64,000 nt of DNA from Callipepla californica brunnescens (lineage: Eukaryota > Chordata > Aves > Galliformes > Odontophoridae): assembly GCA_023055505.1 (NCBI GenBank), contig JALIRH010000116.1, positions 974,887-1,038,886 of the forward strand, written 5' to 3'. Below the pieces are notes generated by a model. That model saw only the letters and a program-made list of their open reading frames with translations, ran no database searches and was not told the origin of the DNA. Shown here one piece after another: positions 61,508-64,000 of the stretch (position 1 is its first letter; each line of letters opens with the position of its first letter). A program made the position numbers and the translations under genes.

Positions 61508-64000
61508 GAATTCCCATTTAGTGAGTTTTCTGTTTCAGAAATATAAATTATTTCCGCGGTCAACCTCATCATTAAGAGCATTCAGTTAAACTGAGAGTGC
61601 CTCAGCAAGTAGTCCTTTTCATCTTTTGGATGAATCACCCAAAATGAATTGCAAAAAAAAAAAAATTACCCATCCTCTAGCAATTATGCTACAGAATATA
61701 TAAAAATTATAAAAACCTTTTAAAATTACAGATTTATTGCTCTTGAAGCCCCTAATCTGAAACTCACTGTGACAATTCAGAGAGAACTCAAAATTTTCTA
61801 GAACCCCCACCCTTCTTCCTACTTAAACTATGTTTTGGAACATGATCCAAAGTTTCGATGTTTTTAAATCTCTGCTAGCTTTTATTTATACAGTGTAAAG
61901 ATACCTTAGCAAGTGTTATTCACAGAGGAGGTGATGGTTCCTTTGAGATCTGAGTGAGAAATATATAAACTCTCAGAGCTACCTATCTATTGAATAAAAG
62001 AGTTGAATTACAGGAAAAGTGACAGCACAAGGAGCAGAGAATCCAGCACTGCAACAGCCAGTGTTCCATGCAAGAGAGGGGATGTAAGATTGTTTTTATG
62101 CTGAGAGGGGATCAAGTGTGGATATGGGGCATGGTTGCTTTTCATCTTAGACAGGAGTGAGGGGTGGAATAGGGTGTGTTTAACACATAAACAGTTACTG
62201 TGGCTAAACATAATTTTGCAAAAGTCATTAATTGCATAAGGACAAAAGGGGACTTTCTGGAATGGATTCTATTAAGACATCCATGCACATTACACTTCCT
62301 CTCATGACTGGAATGATAAACAAGCTGTATGGAGCATACGGAGGAGGCTGAGCAATACCTTTGGGAGTTGGTTGTATGGCAAGGAATGTATTTTCACAGC
62401 ACTATGAGTCCATATACCAAATTATATCCCTTTGATATGCAGTCTTGTTTGTTGGTAGGAATCCCCTTTACATTATAGAGTCTTATTGGAGGCTGCTCAG
62501 GGAAAATCCTTTTGGGGTAACTGAGGAAATCCAAATCCAAAAGGGAAAGTTGCAGAATGTGTACAAAAAAATACATAGAAATGTAATAGGAAGGTGACAT
62601 GTAAAAAAATTTTCTTGGCACTCATCCAGGCAGGTACACCTAAAAATGCAGGTGCTGGAAAGTTGATCTCCTATATTTGGGATATACATAAACAACTGAA
62701 GAAGAAGTCATGAAAAGATCAGTGGTATCAATCCAATAACATGTCAAGGGTTATATATTTCAATCCATCTCACTGTCCACTCATTTATGCCACATTTTCT
62801 AAGTTTCGTAACCAGAATGTTGTGTGAAACAGTGCCGTTAACATCTGTGTCCTTTTATACACTACTTTTCTTCTCACGTATTTTCCTTACAGTCTTGTTT
62901 CTTCCTTCCTTTCTTAAGACTTTTTTCCATTGTTGCAAGTAATAGGAAGACAGAGTCCGGTAGGGATATTCTTTCAAGAAGGAAAAAGCAATAGTAATTA
63001 GAAGTGTCGTTGTGAGCAAAGTTCAATGTTCAATTCATTCACACAGACAATGTTAAAATTATTAATATGATAAATACTTGCAGTACTAATTTCACGATAG
63101 TTTTCTTCATGCAATAGCAAAATTTTGGACATAACTTTTCATGATAGATTATTCACTACTGAGTAAAGTCTAGAAAGCTAAATAACACTGCTAGGAAAAA
63201 TCTGTGGTTTCAAGAGAGAGATTATGCTTCAGTTATTCAAAGTTGAATTAATACATTGCACAACAGTTAGTGGGATAGCTGCTGTTGGCTTAACTTTTTG
63301 TTAATATAGGATGTTCATTAGTAAGGAATATTATAGTTTGGCTGCAAGACACACACAGTCTAATTTAAACACAGACTAGCCTTCTAGTAGTATAGTCTAG
63401 TGCTATACTGTTCCTGAGCTCGTAAGACCCCTTGTAATCTTATATAAATCAGTACTATATTCAAGTCAGTATTACCATAAGTAACTAGTTTGCAATCTAA
63501 TGGTTTTAAAGGAAGTAACTTTAATAACTAAAATATTTCAGACTGTTTACCAGATCATAACTATACAGAAATTTTGTAGTTCAAGGAAAAAAAAAAAAAA
63601 GGAACAAGAAAGGAAATAAAACCATGCTTTCAATACTTCTGTTTTTAAAACTTTTGACATTTTAACAGCACAAAAAGATTGTGTTACAAAAGATGGCAAA
63701 TCTTATGCAGTTCTGTGATGAGGTACCACACATTTGAATGTAGTGTATATTATTATACTGATATTCTAAGACATTTTGCTATGTACAAATTCATTGTTAC
63801 AATAGCAACATTTCAGTAAGAAAAACAAACAATTTATATAATGTATAAATATTAAAAAAATGTGGAACAGAATTGGAAGAATAAAATGAACAAATAATGG
63901 ACATTAACCAGTTAATCTGCCTTCAGCTTTGAAGCTGGATGTATTTGGCATTTAAATAAGCCTGTTAGCATACTTTAATAATCTGCCTTTAATTAGTATG
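61508..64000. other. A+T-rich sequence to the end of the window
   Basis: The segment 62000-62710 has somewhat lower A+T and, on the plus strand near 62630-62700, a short frame fragment (QAGTPKNAGAGKLISYIWDI) that looks coding-derived, but I cannot assign it. A15 near 63587. Nothing else recognised. Confidence 0.45.

Overview
This window is vertebrate, almost certainly avian, nuclear DNA. It carries many CR1 LINE fragments in both orientations. It also holds several TG...CA solo LTRs with 5-bp target-site duplications, a mariner fragment that I recognise as the chicken-type Galluhop family, and a high A+T background rich in simple repeats. The mariner and LTR families together point to a galliform bird such as chicken, but this is recognition from memory and was not searched. 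I find no intact protein-coding gene, no tRNA or rRNA gene, no CRISPR and no prokaryotic signal. The window reads as a gene desert or a very large intron on a macrochromosome.

Layout. 1-335: CR1 fragment (minus). 385-1325: purine-only (GGGAA)/(GGCAA) satellite, followed at 1419-1624 by an oppositely oriented pyrimidine tract. 2447-3151: solo LTR of family A with perfect TSDs. 3237-3788: first of five family B LTR copies (others at 6108, 11396, 26369 and, inverted, 45049). 4691: (TATC)n. 5529-5690: G-rich array with a perfect 40-bp duplication. 5918-6829: CR1 split by a family B LTR. 7-24 kb: mostly unannotated A+T-rich sequence with two CR1 tails (13.36 and 16.79 kb) and a fragment of a third LTR family C (18.8 kb). 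23.92-25.39 kb: mariner piece plus three CR1 pieces. 26-36 kb: a family B LTR, (ATTTT)n, an A/T palindrome, CR1 fragments, and a pair of CR1 tails facing each other at 35.87-36.19 kb. 39-41.6 kb: two minus-strand CR1 copies, one about 1.1 kb long and reaching into the reverse-transcriptase domain. 45-47.5 kb: inverted family B LTR, a short LTR-like insertion flanked by 10-bp repeats, and another CR1. 48.8-52.3 kb: two family C LTR pieces in opposite orientation. 53.9-55.3 kb: a broken class III (ERV-L-like) pol remnant with recognisable RT, RNase H and integrase segments. 59.2 kb: a retrocopy-like AATAAA plus A28 tail. 60.93-61.51 kb: CR1 RT-domain fragment. The rest shows nothing I can name.

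Nothing here works as a set of cooperating genes. The history is one of repeated retroelement insertion, LTR-LTR recombination leaving solo LTRs, and decay by stops and frameshifts. Two places deserve a closer look as potentially unusual DNA: the facing purine and pyrimidine arrays at the left end, and the exon-like minus-strand reading frame at 15.3-15.5 kb, whose status I cannot settle without a search.
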